Source: a virus
Virus record (IMG/VR): IMGVR_UViG_3300017752_000060
Span: 1-36,467 of that record
DNA: 36,467 bases
Reading direction: 5' to 3' (one strand)
Each line of letters opens with the position of its first letter. Positions within the stretch are counted from its first letter, which is position 1. Positions 1-8,062 of the stretch are shown here, piece by piece. The position numbers were made by a program, and so were the translations under genes. The notes beneath the pieces were generated by a model. That model was not told the DNA's origin. It worked only from the letters and a program-made list of their open reading frames with translations, and made no database searches.

Positions 1-791
1 CAATCCCTCACACGCTCAGCCTTACCCCACATATTATCAAGAGTATCAAGAATCATCTTATCGGGCTTAACGTGAAACTCCTTATACGGTCTAGCTCTAA
101 AATCTTTAGCTACATAAACCACAGAAACTTCATCATCAGTATCATACACCGAAGATGCCATTCTCTGATAACTTGCAGCTTGAATAATATGATCCGGTTT
201 TGGCCTATCTAAAGTATCAAACTCTTTTGCGGCTATAGATTTAATCTCAACTACACGCTTCTTCTTAGTATCTGGTCTTATATAAATAAGATCTGGGTTT
301 CCTACGATCATGTAATCGTAATCCCATACAGGTATTTCTCTAAACCTATCAGCAGGATACCCACACTTTTGGCAAACTTCACCAGTAAATTCTCCTTCAA
401 CCTCCAAATCACCACAACGGCATACCCATTTAGCTAAAACATTCTTATGTCCAACGTTTGATATAAAAGAAGTTCTAACATGATGTTCAGCGGCACGACC
501 CAAAGCCCATATAATCCTCATCGCAGACATAACCTGTCTAGTAGCTTCTCCGGTTATCCCTTTAAGAATTTCTCTGCGCTCACACATACCTATCAGAGAA
601 GACAGGTGAATATAGTCAGAGCCTCCGCGCATTACATCAGGAGATGAGTCAGCCTGTAAAACCTTCCCGATAAAATAGTTATCGCCATGCTCATCCTCAG
701 ACCTAACTGGTGTCGGAATAGGCGGGGATTCTATAGAAGGTTTAGGCGTATCTCCATTAAGCCTAGACTCAAGCTTGTTAATTAAAGCCAT
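1..791 (-). CDS. Cas4/RecB-like PD-(D/E)XK exonuclease, 3' end cut by window
   Basis: The frame is open from an ATG at 791 to the left edge, so the C-terminus lies outside. The N-terminal 263 residues carry the Cas4/RecB nuclease pattern: a Cys in GMCERRE (about residue 70), G-R-A-A-E-H (His about 103), GNPD (164-167), EIK (182-184) and QAASYQ (204-209). These correspond to the metal-binding His, Asp and Glu-x-Lys plus the QxxxY motif of the superfamily. Between them, paired cysteines at 124/126 and 140/143 look like a small zinc ribbon. Such nucleases resect DNA ends in phage recombination and replication. The gene overlaps the preceding resolvase-like gene by 14 nt, so the two are probably translationally coupled. 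The missing part would show whether the three C-terminal cysteines of an iron-sulfur Cas4 are present. Confidence 0.8.
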   Translation of the reverse strand, partial: MALINKLESRLNGDTPKPSIESPPIPTPVRSEDEHGDNYFIGKVLQADSSPDVMRGGSDYIHLSSLIGMCERREILKGITGEATRQVMSAMRIIWALGRAAEHHVRTSFISNVGHKNVLAKWVCRCGDLEVEGEFTGEVCQKCGYPADRFREIPVWDYDYMIVGNPDLIYIRPDTKKKRVVEIKSIAAKEFDTLDRPKPDHIIQAASYQRMASSVYDTDDEVSVVYVAKDFRARPYKEFHVKPDKMILDTLDNMWGKAERVRD

Positions 792-1131
792 CAGTAAGTG
801 CGTCTAAGACATAAGTAGGGACTACAGCAAGTTCGTGTAATCTACGTCCTTGATCATCAATAAACTCAACTACGATAGCAGGGACCTCACCATTAGGCAA
901 GGCTGCTCCCTCAATCTTATTTACTATCTCTTGAGTAACCGAGAAAGATTTATTCTTAGTGGTCTTAGCCTCAATACGGACAACCTTTTCTACGCGAACA
1001 TCGCCTTTCTCATTACCAGATCCTGAGCCTCGTGTAACTCTACCGCCTACCCTATCGGCAATCTCACTCTCTTGCTTAGGGGATCTAGCATGAGAATTAG
1101 ATTGAAACCTTTTACGCTTAGGTGTCTTCAT
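778..1131 (-). CDS. Holliday-junction-resolvase-like PD-(D/E)XK nuclease
   Basis: A 117-residue protein with the layout of archaeal/phage Hjc-type resolvases: an N-terminal basic stretch, KQESEIA (Glu about 23), a GSGSGN glycine-rich turn (35-40), GDV (Asp 44), IEAKTT (Glu 54, Lys 56) and KSFSV. This fits a metal-dependent nuclease that cuts branched DNA made during replication and recombination. I place the start at ATG 1131, four bases after the upstream stop; an extension to 1176 would overlap the HNH gene and adds no conserved sequence. It lies between an HNH protein and a Cas4-like exonuclease, in line with a DNA-processing role. The fold is assigned from motifs; the substrate is inferred. 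Confidence 0.75.
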   Translation of the reverse strand: MKTPKRKRFQSNSHARSPKQESEIADRVGGRVTRGSGSGNEKGDVRVEKVVRIEAKTTKNKSFSVTQEIVNKIEGAALPNGEVPAIVVEFIDDQGRRLHELAVVPTYVLDALTDGFN

Positions 1132-1135
1132 ACAA

Positions 1136-1681
1136 TTAAAACGGGCAGTTAGAATCTGTATCAGACCCCCAATCAATATCAGATAAAGTTGACTGATCTA
1201 TCCAATCATCCTCCTCTGGGCTTTCACTAGAAGGGAGACCTATGCCTATTTCATGCAGCATAACCCAACGGCCATCACCTAACTGAATTTTTTTCTCGTA
1301 ACACCCTTTTCTAGAGTTTTCGGAGGCAGTAATAACTCTTACGTTTTCTACCGAATAACCTAACCTAGCGTTAATTCTATCTATATGTAACTGCTCGGCT
1401 CCACGACCCTTTGCATCAAGGTATCCACTAGCTTCAGCTATAGCCATAAATTCATCGTAGGTAAGACTAAACGATATATTTTTCCTAGAAGCGCGGGACT
1501 TAACCTGATGATAAGAGTTACGTCCAGGATTCCTAACTCTCCAAACACGCTGCTTGCATTTAGAGCAAAGCTTACGGTGCTTAAGATGCGGGTTTCTACA
1601 GTGCTTTACAGCGCAAAGCCTACCTTTATCGTGCTCAACCAGAGTAACAATATCTTCAAGAGGAATGTCAATCTCAGCCAT
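1136..1681 (-). CDS. HNH endonuclease-like protein with N-terminal zinc-binding cysteines
   Basis: 181 residues. The N-terminal part has Cys/His pairs (LCAVKHCRNPHLKHRKLC then KC) that could bind zinc. The middle carries HIDRIN followed by GYSVENVRVI and ENSRKG, the usual H-x-D/N-R spacing of small phage HNH proteins. The C-terminus is acidic. HNH proteins cut or nick DNA; in phages they can be homing endonucleases or take part in packaging. Here it lies inside the recombination block, 18 nt after the RecA-like gene and 4 nt before the resolvase-like gene, so it may be a working operon member or a free-standing homing gene. No SD is visible before the start. Confidence 0.65.
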   Translation of the reverse strand: MAEIDIPLEDIVTLVEHDKGRLCAVKHCRNPHLKHRKLCSKCKQRVWRVRNPGRNSYHQVKSRASRKNISFSLTYDEFMAIAEASGYLDAKGRGAEQLHIDRINARLGYSVENVRVITASENSRKGCYEKKIQLGDGRWVMLHEIGIGLPSSESPEEDDWIDQSTLSDIDWGSDTDSNCPF

Positions 1682-1699
1682 CTAATTAAGCTTTAATGA

Positions 1700-2872
1700 C
1701 TACGATACCTCTTTCAGCTTAACTAACCTGCCTATATGAGAAGTAAGATACCCGTCAGGCGGTAACGCATTAAGACCTTTCATTTCTCTCTGATGCGAAA
1801 TAATAGATCTAGCCAGAGTATCACGCTCTTCTTCATGCTCTTGAAGAAACTCTGATATTTCAGAGAGCCTACCAAACTTTGTGCTATTAGTCTCTTTAGT
1901 AAGGCATTTCCAAGAAGAGCCGCCTCCTGTAATAAAGCCCATCTTCTTACCGTAAGTCATAATCTGATGAACATTATCATAAGCCCCTTGCTCTAACCCC
2001 GCCTCATTATCGGGGTTTAGTATAAGCTGCCATGCACCTTCTTTAATAGATGCGCCATGCTTAGTTTTCTCAAGCTTAAATAACTGCTCGTCATACTCAG
2101 GAACATCAATACCCATGCTATCCTTACCCATAACTGTCTTAGCTAATGCAAGCTTAATCTTGGTAGTAGGTATGTGATTAATCTGCCTACCTCCGGGTAA
2201 CGTGTAAGGAGACCCTAATACGAATCCTACCTTCATACGATATTGATTAACCATCCAAGGTGTAACGAAATGACCTTTACGCTTTTCAGCGTTACCTGTG
2301 CCTATCCATTTCTGGCATAGCTTACCCATAAGCCTTGGAAGCTGAGCCATTGTATCGTCCTCTGCTGACTTCTGTAAAATCTGCATAGGAATACACCCGG
2401 GAATTGAATCAATAAGAACGACACCCATAGAGGGTATCTGAAGCCAATCCTCAAAGAAGTCTACGGCCTCCTCTCCTGTCTCAGGCTGAGTAACTAGCAT
2501 CCTAGTAGTATCAACCCCAAGCTTAGCACCCCAATCTGGATCATAAAGACCCTCAGAGTCTATCAAACCTACTATTCGGTCTGGATTCTTTTTCTGGTAT
2601 TGTGCCAAGCCTTTAAGAAGAAGGGTTGATTTTCCCGTAGATTCTTTGCCGTAAGCCATAGTAGGAAACGACTGAGGAAATCCTCCTAATAACGCTAAAT
2701 CAAGTATAAACGATCCTGTAGGTATATGATTACACCTAGGTAATTGATCTCCTCTAAGAACAGCACCCTTGCCAGATCTCTTCTCTGCCCTATGTATAGC
2801 TTCTAACGCATCCTCTGGTAAACCTGATGCCCGTATTGTTGTTGCTCTTCTCTTTCTTACTGTAGTTGCCAT
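1700..2872 (-). CDS. RecA/UvsX-like recombinase
   Basis: 390 residues with a RecA-type ATPase core: Walker A GKESTGKST (75-83), DSEG (105-108, holding the RecA catalytic Glu) and Walker B GVVLIDS (150-156). The segment around VNQYRMKVG to LPGGRQINH resembles the L2/DNA-binding side of RecA and UvsX. It should polymerise on ssDNA and drive strand exchange or recombination-dependent replication, working with the ssDNA-binding protein and SF2 helicase encoded just upstream. The N-terminus MATTVRKRRATT carries the basic tag shared by several proteins here. A 17-bp dyad ends 16 nt before the start, and no SD is seen. Confidence 0.88.
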   Translation of the reverse strand: MATTVRKRRATTIRASGLPEDALEAIHRAEKRSGKGAVLRGDQLPRCNHIPTGSFILDLALLGGFPQSFPTMAYGKESTGKSTLLLKGLAQYQKKNPDRIVGLIDSEGLYDPDWGAKLGVDTTRMLVTQPETGEEAVDFFEDWLQIPSMGVVLIDSIPGCIPMQILQKSAEDDTMAQLPRLMGKLCQKWIGTGNAEKRKGHFVTPWMVNQYRMKVGFVLGSPYTLPGGRQINHIPTTKIKLALAKTVMGKDSMGIDVPEYDEQLFKLEKTKHGASIKEGAWQLILNPDNEAGLEQGAYDNVHQIMTYGKKMGFITGGGSSWKCLTKETNSTKFGRLSEISEFLQEHEEERDTLARSIISHQREMKGLNALPPDGYLTSHIGRLVKLKEVS

Positions 2873-2888
2873 AAATGTAACTGTGTTC

Positions 2889-2905
2889 TTTGCACGGTGT
2901 GCGAA
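2889..2905. promoter_or_regulatory. 17-bp dyad element, copy 1
   Basis: On the minus strand it reads TTCGCACACCGTGCAAA. It abuts exactly the stop codon of the upstream 100-residue gene (which ends at 2906) and lies 16 nt before the recombinase start. It matches the TTYGCMCNNYGTGCAAA family found at eight gene junctions. The binding factor is unknown. Confidence 0.7.
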
Positions 2906-3208
2906 TCAATTTTCCGCTCCTTCCATAGCTTTATCGTATTCTTCGTCTAAGTATTTCTCCACCAGAGCGGAAGCTCTTTCCTTAGCCTCGTCATAATCCT
3001 TGTCGGTTACACCGCACGGAACTACAACATTAACGTGAACTTTCACAAAATCGAACTCGCTTACTTTCTTAGTAAGCCCACCTCCGACTTCTACTGATCC
3101 TAATTCGCCCTCAGTCTCTTTGCCCGTCACTTCAAAGCTAACAGGACTTGTCCCCGTTGTAGCTTCTCCATGCTTGACAGACCTTCTTGATCTCTTTGCT
3201 GTTGTCAT
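2906..3208 (-). CDS. Small protein of unknown function with N-terminal basic tag
   Basis: 100 residues that I do not recognise. The start is MTTAKRSRRSVKHG, another copy of the basic tag shared with the recombinase and ssDNA-binding proteins. The central part is predicted mixed alpha/beta (FDFVKVHVNVVVP) and the C-terminus is a helical Glu/Lys/Ala-rich stretch. Its ATG shares a base with the upstream TAA (TAATG), implying translational coupling to the HTH gene. The following gene is the recombinase, so a recombination-accessory or mediator role is possible but only inferred from position. Confidence 0.75.
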   Translation of the reverse strand: MTTAKRSRRSVKHGEATTGTSPVSFEVTGKETEGELGSVEVGGGLTKKVSEFDFVKVHVNVVVPCGVTDKDYDEAKERASALVEKYLDEEYDKAMEGAEN

Positions 3209-3762
3209 TATTTATTAAGCTCGGTCATCTTCTCATGTAATTCTATGATAACCAAATTATCGGTTGCCCTAAAAGCCGAACGTCCTGCAAGACCATCCCT
3301 AAGAACTCTAGCTAATCCATCAGCCTCCTTAACAGTAAAAACTCTCTGGCCTTCTACAGTAGAACGTGTAGGTCTTGGAAATTTGTTAGACTCAATCCAA
3401 CCAGACAATACTTTAGGAACAATACCTATAACCTCTGCCATCTTGTCTATAGTAAGAACCTTCTTAGATCTAGTAGAGCTACCTATCTTCATCTTCCTAG
3501 TAACCGTAAAGGCCGCAGCGTTACCTGCGTGACCCCCAAATCCTTTAGCTTCAAAGCTACCTGTAGAATCTCTGTAAGATTTACGAGAACGCTTAATACA
3601 CTTGCGCCGATACTCTGCATCTTTCTCGTAACGCTCTCGCCTAACTTTAAGATATTTCTTCTGATATTCCTTATTACGCTTCCTACGAGCCTCATCAGCT
3701 TCTTCTTGTGTAGCGTATTTTCTTGGCCTACCGGGACCCGCCTGTTTGTTACTTGCACTCAT
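3208..3762 (-). CDS. Putative DNA-binding protein with AT-hook-like start and MerR/AlpA-type helix-turn-helix
   Basis: 184 residues. Near the N-terminus is GPGRPRKYA, an AT-hook-like GRPRK core, then a long Lys/Arg/Glu helix (about 20-65). The C-terminal half has LTIDKMAEVIGIVPKVLSGW, then KFPRPTR and RVFTVKEADGLARVL. This is the arrangement of AlpA/MerR-like helix-turn-helix domains, where an HTH is followed by a short wing and a helix with a conserved Trp. It is the only clear standalone transcription-factor-like protein in the window and so a candidate binder of the 17-bp dyads; that link is inference. Its ATG overlaps the helicase stop (ATGA). Confidence 0.65.
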   Translation of the reverse strand: MSASNKQAGPGRPRKYATQEEADEARRKRNKEYQKKYLKVRRERYEKDAEYRRKCIKRSRKSYRDSTGSFEAKGFGGHAGNAAAFTVTRKMKIGSSTRSKKVLTIDKMAEVIGIVPKVLSGWIESNKFPRPTRSTVEGQRVFTVKEADGLARVLRDGLAGRSAFRATDNLVIIELHEKMTELNK

Positions 3763-5150
3763 ATTGAACTATATTTTATCTTCTTTAAAGTAATGTTGCC
3801 ATCATTCTCATACCCCCTAAGTCTAGCCCTAGCATAACCTTGAAACTTATTAATGCCTGTATCTGTAATAGAGAACCATATAGGATCAGGTTTATCTGGG
3901 TGTGGCCTTCGTGCCCTACCTATAGCTTGAATACCGTCAGCTATTGGAAGTGCTTCTACGCCAGCATCTATACGTGGTATATCAACACCTTCCTTCATCA
4001 TAGCATAAGTTGCAACAATAATCGGACACGATTCTTTGACAGTCTTTAAGTAACTCTGTTTATTCTTAGTTTCATTACCTTCCTCGTCTACACGAACCCC
4101 ACAGAACTGACCAATATCTTCCCAAGGTATTCCTTCTGCTGCTAACAATCGTGATAACCGATGAACGTGCTCGTTAAACCTAGTAAGGAACAGCCCGTTT
4201 CTACCCTCATCATAAAATCTAACTCCAAGCTTAACCAGCATAGCGTTCCTATCTTCTAGGCGAGCCAAGTATTGCATACCTTTAACATCGCTTCTGCACT
4301 TATCAATCCATCTAACCCCATAATGAGGATAACTAACATTATAACAGGTAATACCAAGTCCTTCTTGTTTAGAATTTACTCTAACAGGACCAAAATAATT
4401 AAACACTAAATCATCGCACCCGTCTTTCCTCTTAGGGGTAGCCGATACTGCAAGCTTATAGCTAGCGTGAAACAGCGGCATTGTCTTAGAAAACTCAGCG
4501 GCCCCAAGCCTATGACACTCATCCCAGCAGACAAAACCAAAATACCTGTAAAACTCTTCAGAGTATTCCTTAAGAAATAAATTATGTAAAACTACAGTAA
4601 CTAAATACTTCCCCTTCCAATCTTCCTTACCCGCTCCTACAGATCCAATCTCAGACCTATCTAACCCTAAGTGATTAACAGCTTCGTCTTGCCACTGATC
4701 AGCCAAAACATTAGAAGGCACAATAATAAGTGCTGGCCTAGAGAACTCGCCTATAGCGTTAAGAGCGGTAACTGTCTTTCCAGATCCAGTAGGGGCGCAC
4801 GCTAATACAGTGTAATTGTCTTCTAATGCTTTAATAACGTCATTAAAGAATTTTTCCTGACCGGGTTGAGCCTTAGGATGCTTAGGATCAGGTCGTTTAC
4901 GAACGGGAATCTTGTGCTCGCCTAGAGACAAGTTATCGTCAAACTTTAATTCGCTAAACCTATCAAGCCCAAAGTTTATCGGAACTCCTATCTCTCCATC
5001 CTTCTCTTTCCAATTATAGATAGGGTCATTAGCCGCCTCAGTCATATAATCAGGAGGCGGTTGTATAGTAAGTCTACTCAATGCTACGTCTAATCTCCCA
5101 GCCGGAACTTCCTCCGGCCTAAACCATAACATAGAATCTAACCTAGCCAT
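3759..5150 (-). CDS. SF2 DEAD/DEAH-type DNA helicase (UvsW/RecG-like role)
   Basis: 463 residues from ATG 5150. Superfamily 2 motifs appear in order: APTGSGKT (motif I), WDECHRLG (motif II, DECH), SATPKRKDG (motif III) and QAIGRARRPH (motif VI with its arginine finger). The N-terminal 90 residues have no recognisable domain. Phage proteins of this size and pattern, such as T4 UvsW, remodel forks, D-loops and Holliday junctions. It sits downstream of the ssDNA-binding protein and upstream of the recombinase genes. A GTG three codons upstream (5159) is possible, but the ATG fits better after the G-rich leader. A 17-bp dyad lies 21 nt before the start. Confidence 0.87.
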   Translation of the reverse strand: MARLDSMLWFRPEEVPAGRLDVALSRLTIQPPPDYMTEAANDPIYNWKEKDGEIGVPINFGLDRFSELKFDDNLSLGEHKIPVRKRPDPKHPKAQPGQEKFFNDVIKALEDNYTVLACAPTGSGKTVTALNAIGEFSRPALIIVPSNVLADQWQDEAVNHLGLDRSEIGSVGAGKEDWKGKYLVTVVLHNLFLKEYSEEFYRYFGFVCWDECHRLGAAEFSKTMPLFHASYKLAVSATPKRKDGCDDLVFNYFGPVRVNSKQEGLGITCYNVSYPHYGVRWIDKCRSDVKGMQYLARLEDRNAMLVKLGVRFYDEGRNGLFLTRFNEHVHRLSRLLAAEGIPWEDIGQFCGVRVDEEGNETKNKQSYLKTVKESCPIIVATYAMMKEGVDIPRIDAGVEALPIADGIQAIGRARRPHPDKPDPIWFSITDTGINKFQGYARARLRGYENDGNITLKKIKYSSI

Positions 5151-5171
5151 AACAACCACCCCCTAATATAA

Positions 5172-5188
5172 TTTGCACACAGTGCGAA
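5172..5188. promoter_or_regulatory. 17-bp dyad element, copy 2
   Basis: On the minus strand it reads TTCGCACTGTGTGCAAA. It lies 7 nt after the stop of the ssDNA-binding protein gene and 21 nt before the helicase ATG. An AT-rich TTATATTAG follows on the transcribed side and could be a -10-like box. Confidence 0.65.
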
Positions 5189-5195
5189 TCAGACC

Positions 5196-6224
5196 TTACT
5201 CCCAGATAACATCATCGGGAGCATCATCAGAAGCAACCTCCTCCGTATCACCCTCGCTAACCTCGTCAGCTTCTTCTGCATCAGAAACAGGTCTACGCCG
5301 TCTACGAGTAGAGCTTGGCTTCTCCTCTTCTACATCAGAAGTTTTACGCCGACTTCTACGCTTAGACCCCGCAGGTGCTGACATATCAAGATCATCACCA
5401 CTATCTACGATAGATTCAGCGCGTGATCCGGCTGGATCATCAGGATGCCCGAACTCCTTATAAATCTCTTCTGGATCTACGGGAGGGAACACCTCACGAT
5501 AATTAAATGGCTGTAAGTCTTCGTTTTCTTGTTTGTAAACTTTCCCATCTCGATTCTTCATAGCCTCGTGACCGAAATCTTCAATCAAGTCTTCTTCACT
5601 AAGCATATCAAACATAGTCCCGTCATCAAGCAGAGTAGGAACTCCGGTCCTAAACGTCTTTCCACCCGGCTCACGCTTCATAAATAGAAGCATACCGCGC
5701 ATAGTTCCATGCTTCTTCATAGCTATCTCTTCAAGCTTAGCGAAAGCTGGATACTGGCCTCTAGTAAGAGGGAGTAGCTTACGAGACTGTTCAATGACTT
5801 CGCCACTCTTCGTAGTATAAGGCTTAAGCACAAGCACAGTAAGAAACAGCATAAGTGATGGATCTCCATACTTAGCACTAATAGGACAAGGTAAGTCAGA
5901 GTCTTTAAGACTAGGACGTATATTACCCCAAGTAGACTTACCTGTATTAGGATCTGGTAGTTGTAGATTATGCTCGTAACGGACAAATCCACTATCAATA
6001 GATTCATCTAAGATAATAATCTCAGCTTCATCATCGCCTTCTTTAAACTTCTTAGAGTCAGGTGATGTAAGCCAGAAGCGGAAAGGCATAAAGCCTGAGG
6101 AACGCTTAGCATCTTGACGCTTAGCCTCCTCTTCCATCATCTTTGCGACACGCCCTTTTGGAGCAGATTTTGCTTCGCTATCATCAGCAGAAGCCCTTCT
6201 TTTTCTTGTAGTTGATGTTGCCAT
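5196..6224 (-). CDS. Probable single-stranded DNA-binding protein with acidic tail
   Basis: 342 residues. The core (about 45-240) follows the layout of phage ssDNA-binding proteins of the gp32-like type: FRFWL, AEIIILDE, RYEHNL, WGN, PCPI, FLTVLVLKPYTTKSG, KLLPL, then MRGMLLF. The second cysteine of the usual CPxC pair is missing (CPIS), so zinc binding is doubtful. The last 80 residues are low-complexity, alternating Arg clusters (KRRSRRKTSD, TRRRRRPVSDA) with acidic blocks and ending DDAPDDVIWE, like the acidic C-tail of SSB/gp32 proteins that recruits partners. The N-terminus TTRKRRASA is another basic tag. It is the first gene after a probable promoter and follows the primase. Confidence 0.7.
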   Translation of the reverse strand: MATSTTRKRRASADDSEAKSAPKGRVAKMMEEEAKRQDAKRSSGFMPFRFWLTSPDSKKFKEGDDEAEIIILDESIDSGFVRYEHNLQLPDPNTGKSTWGNIRPSLKDSDLPCPISAKYGDPSLMLFLTVLVLKPYTTKSGEVIEQSRKLLPLTRGQYPAFAKLEEIAMKKHGTMRGMLLFMKREPGGKTFRTGVPTLLDDGTMFDMLSEEDLIEDFGHEAMKNRDGKVYKQENEDLQPFNYREVFPPVDPEEIYKEFGHPDDPAGSRAESIVDSGDDLDMSAPAGSKRRSRRKTSDVEEEKPSSTRRRRRPVSDAEEADEVSEGDTEEVASDDAPDDVIWE

Positions 6225-6239
6225 CTTTTTTATTTAGTT

Positions 6240-6299
6240 ACCCCACCTTCGGGGCCGTTAGAAACTTAATACAGCGAATGATTATACGCAAGTAAATTT
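6240..6299 (-). promoter_or_regulatory. Probable promoter and leader of the ssDNA-binding protein operon
   Basis: In the gap between primase and ssDNA-binding gene, the minus strand holds ACTTGCGTATAATCATTCG. This contains a perfect TATAAT (6286-6281) and also partly matches the TTGC-type promoters elsewhere (TTGCGT, then TTAAGT 16 nt on). Either reading gives a start 40-50 nt before the ATG. The leader holds a short CCCC/GGGG hairpin (CCCCGAAGGTGGGG), and AAAAAAG directly precedes the ATG instead of an SD. The exact start site is unknown. Confidence 0.42.
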
Positions 6300-7343
6300 T
6301 TAATACCACTGACATTTACCCTTAGTAACCATCCACTTAATATGGTCATAATGAAGCTCATCTGGATCTGTAAAACCTTTAGGGTATAGGCATCTAGCAG
6401 TAGGAACTTCCTCCCTTAATTTATCTATAGCCCCAAGAGAGCTAGAGTCATTATCTTTACCAAACAACCCTAAGTCACCCGCAGCATCCTTGTCATACAG
6501 CATAAACACGGGCTTACCATAAGACGCTATAATATCTCTCTGAGAATCAGACAAGTAAGAACCCATCGTAGCTACTGGATCACAGAACTCACGAACCCCC
6601 AGATCAACCATAGAGGCAAGGGCAAATAAGCCTTCTACCACTAAAAAGGGTATATCAGTATCTTCTCTCACGAGATGCTCTCCAAGTATAAGTCTGTCTT
6701 TCTTAAGACCCGCATAATCTTTTACTTTAGAATATCGGCTACGCTTATCCATAGATCTAGGCCATTGAATATCAGGTAACACTGTCCTTCCTGTAAAGCC
6801 ATACAAGTCTCGGTCAAAACCATATACAGGAAATAAAACTCTTCTTTGCTCAGGATCAAACCTCAAGTCCAGAAGACGCGCAGCTTGTTCTTGTATATCC
6901 CTCTCTACTAAGTATCTCCTAGATTCAAAATGCTCATAAGCTAAAGGATACATAGACAAGTGAAGTTGAGCCATACCCGGATCTAAAGGCTCAACCTCCT
7001 CAAGCACTCTCTCTTCCTCTCTAATTTTATCCCACTCCTCAAAATTCTCAGGAGTCTCTTCCGTCATAGCGCGAATGATTAGACTATTATAGTCTTCCTC
7101 GCGGTAGTTACCAAGCTTAGTAAGTAGACCTGTTAGATTACCTCTCTGATGGCAAGTAAAACAATTAAACCCAGAATACCCAGAAGGGTTTACTTTAACG
7201 AAAAACGAAGGGTTACGGTCAGTTCCAAACTCATGGAGATAAGGGGCAAAGGGACACTGGCTTACTAGCCACCCTCTGCCATTCTTATGAATAACCTCGA
7301 CATCTATCTCGCTCAGCAACTCTCTAAGAGGCTCTTCTTTCAT
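6300..7343 (-). CDS. DNA primase (CHC2-type zinc finger plus TOPRIM)
   Basis: 347 residues. The N-terminal zinc-binding module has Cys30, His37, Cys61 and Cys64, with the sequence between them typical of CHC2 fingers (NPSFFVK, GFNCFTC). The TOPRIM domain shows VVEG (Glu 237) and YDKDAAGD (Asp 284, 286), the metal-binding residues. It is a stand-alone primase with no fused helicase, matching the separate DnaB-type helicase nearby. It should make RNA primers on the lagging strand. Its ATG overlaps the stop of the small upstream gene (ATGA). Confidence 0.87.
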   Translation of the reverse strand: MKEEPLRELLSEIDVEVIHKNGRGWLVSQCPFAPYLHEFGTDRNPSFFVKVNPSGYSGFNCFTCHQRGNLTGLLTKLGNYREEDYNSLIIRAMTEETPENFEEWDKIREEERVLEEVEPLDPGMAQLHLSMYPLAYEHFESRRYLVERDIQEQAARLLDLRFDPEQRRVLFPVYGFDRDLYGFTGRTVLPDIQWPRSMDKRSRYSKVKDYAGLKKDRLILGEHLVREDTDIPFLVVEGLFALASMVDLGVREFCDPVATMGSYLSDSQRDIIASYGKPVFMLYDKDAAGDLGLFGKDNDSSSLGAIDKLREEVPTARCLYPKGFTDPDELHYDHIKWMVTKGKCQWY

Positions 7344-7537
7344 ACCCGCCCATACATTCTATCTATGTGTATCTGCTCCAACTCCTCAAACTTAAGAGTA
7401 TTGTAGCCTTGAGATCTACATACAAAGGTAAAGCCTTCTAGAGTTACTTTTGTAATCCTAACAGTAAGGTCGCCGCACAAAGGAGAAGGGACCTTCTTCC
7501 TGTTTTTACTCTTAAGGAATTTTTTAACCTCTTCCAT
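7340..7537 (-). CDS. Small conserved-looking protein, function unknown
   Basis: 65 residues from ATG 7537 (a TTG one codon earlier is possible). It has a basic N-terminus (KKFLKSKNRKK) followed by a probable small beta fold with two cysteines, and ends LEQIHIDRMYGRV. It is tightly packed, 3 nt after the upstream stop and with a 4-nt overlap with the primase start. That spacing supports a real gene co-translated with the primase. I do not recognise the family. Confidence 0.6.
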   Translation of the reverse strand: MEEVKKFLKSKNRKKVPSPLCGDLTVRITKVTLEGFTFVCRSQGYNTLKFEELEQIHIDRMYGRV

Positions 7538-7540
7538 CAA

Positions 7541-7993
7541 TCACTTACGAGGACCTACAACTACGTTAGGGTCTCCGACCTTAGCTGTGCTAATCTCAGC
7601 GATAACGTCAGTAGGGCATAATGCCTTAGCCTTAGTAACTCCGATACTAGCGCAAGCAATAAAGATAGAATCATCTACCTTGCTACGGAACTTAGCTGGG
7701 TCAATAACCGTAGTAGACCTTCCGGGTTTAATCTCAGAATCAAGGATAATGTCCTTATCATTAATTCTAGCCTTAACCTCAAAGTCCTCAACTCCAGACT
7801 CTCTCATCTGCTTAAGAAGCTCAGCACGGACCTTTTTAGCTTTATTAGCTGCCTCGTTTGCTCTTTTGTTAGCTACGTATAGCTCAACAGCTAACTCCTT
7901 CATATTACCAGTAACCCCTGTAGGAGATTCATCCTTAGTAGGCTCTTCTGTAGATAAGACTGCGCGTCTGCGCCTAGTTGCTTTTTCTTTCAT
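7541..7993 (-). CDS. Unknown protein with N-terminal basic tag and coiled coil
   Basis: 150 residues when started at ATG 7993. An upstream ATG at 8032 would read through the promoter and is rejected. The N-terminus is MKEKATRRRRAVLS, a clear copy of the shared basic tag. Residues about 30-65 are a charged, Ala/Lys-rich helix that may form a coiled coil (NKRANEAANKAKKVRAELL), followed by a small beta-rich domain. It is the first gene after a strong promoter, with the primase and ssDNA-binding genes downstream, and has no SD. I infer a replication-associated role from position only. Confidence 0.72.
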   Translation of the reverse strand: MKEKATRRRRAVLSTEEPTKDESPTGVTGNMKELAVELYVANKRANEAANKAKKVRAELLKQMRESGVEDFEVKARINDKDIILDSEIKPGRSTTVIDPAKFRSKVDDSIFIACASIGVTKAKALCPTDVIAEISTAKVGDPNVVVGPRK

Positions 7994-7999
7994 AGATTT

Positions 8000-8032
8000 A
8001 GTATAGCACAGAAACAGAATGTTTGCAAGCAA
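8000..8032 (-). promoter_or_regulatory. Sigma70-type promoter, probably giving a leaderless mRNA
   Basis: The minus strand holds TTGCTTGCAAACATTC. TTGCAA (8028-8023) is the -35, followed by a 17-nt spacer and TATACT (8005-8000) preceded by TGC. The expected start, 6-8 nt after the -10, falls at about 7994-7992, on the ATG at 7993. This is the best match to sigma70 consensus among four similar elements. Confidence 0.7.
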
Positions 8033-8045
8033 TTTTTCGGAAAGA

Positions 8046-8062
8046 TTTGCACGAAGTGCAAA
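8046..8062. promoter_or_regulatory. 17-bp dyad element, copy 3 (perfect arms)
   Basis: On the minus strand it reads TTTGCACTTCGTGCAAA, a perfect 7-bp inverted repeat around TTC. It abuts the polymerase stop codon exactly (gene ends at 8063) and lies just upstream of the TTGCAA promoter, a place suited to an operator. Confidence 0.72.

Noticed and set aside
1132-1176. N-terminal extension of the resolvase-like gene to 1176
   Set aside because: It would overlap the HNH gene and adds no conserved sequence; ATG 1131 fits right after the upstream stop.
7994-8032. An upstream ATG (8032) that would lengthen the 150-residue protein by 13 residues
   Set aside because: The added codons lie within the TTGCAA/TATACT promoter and read as hydrophobic shadow sequence; the ATG at 7993 begins the basic tag.
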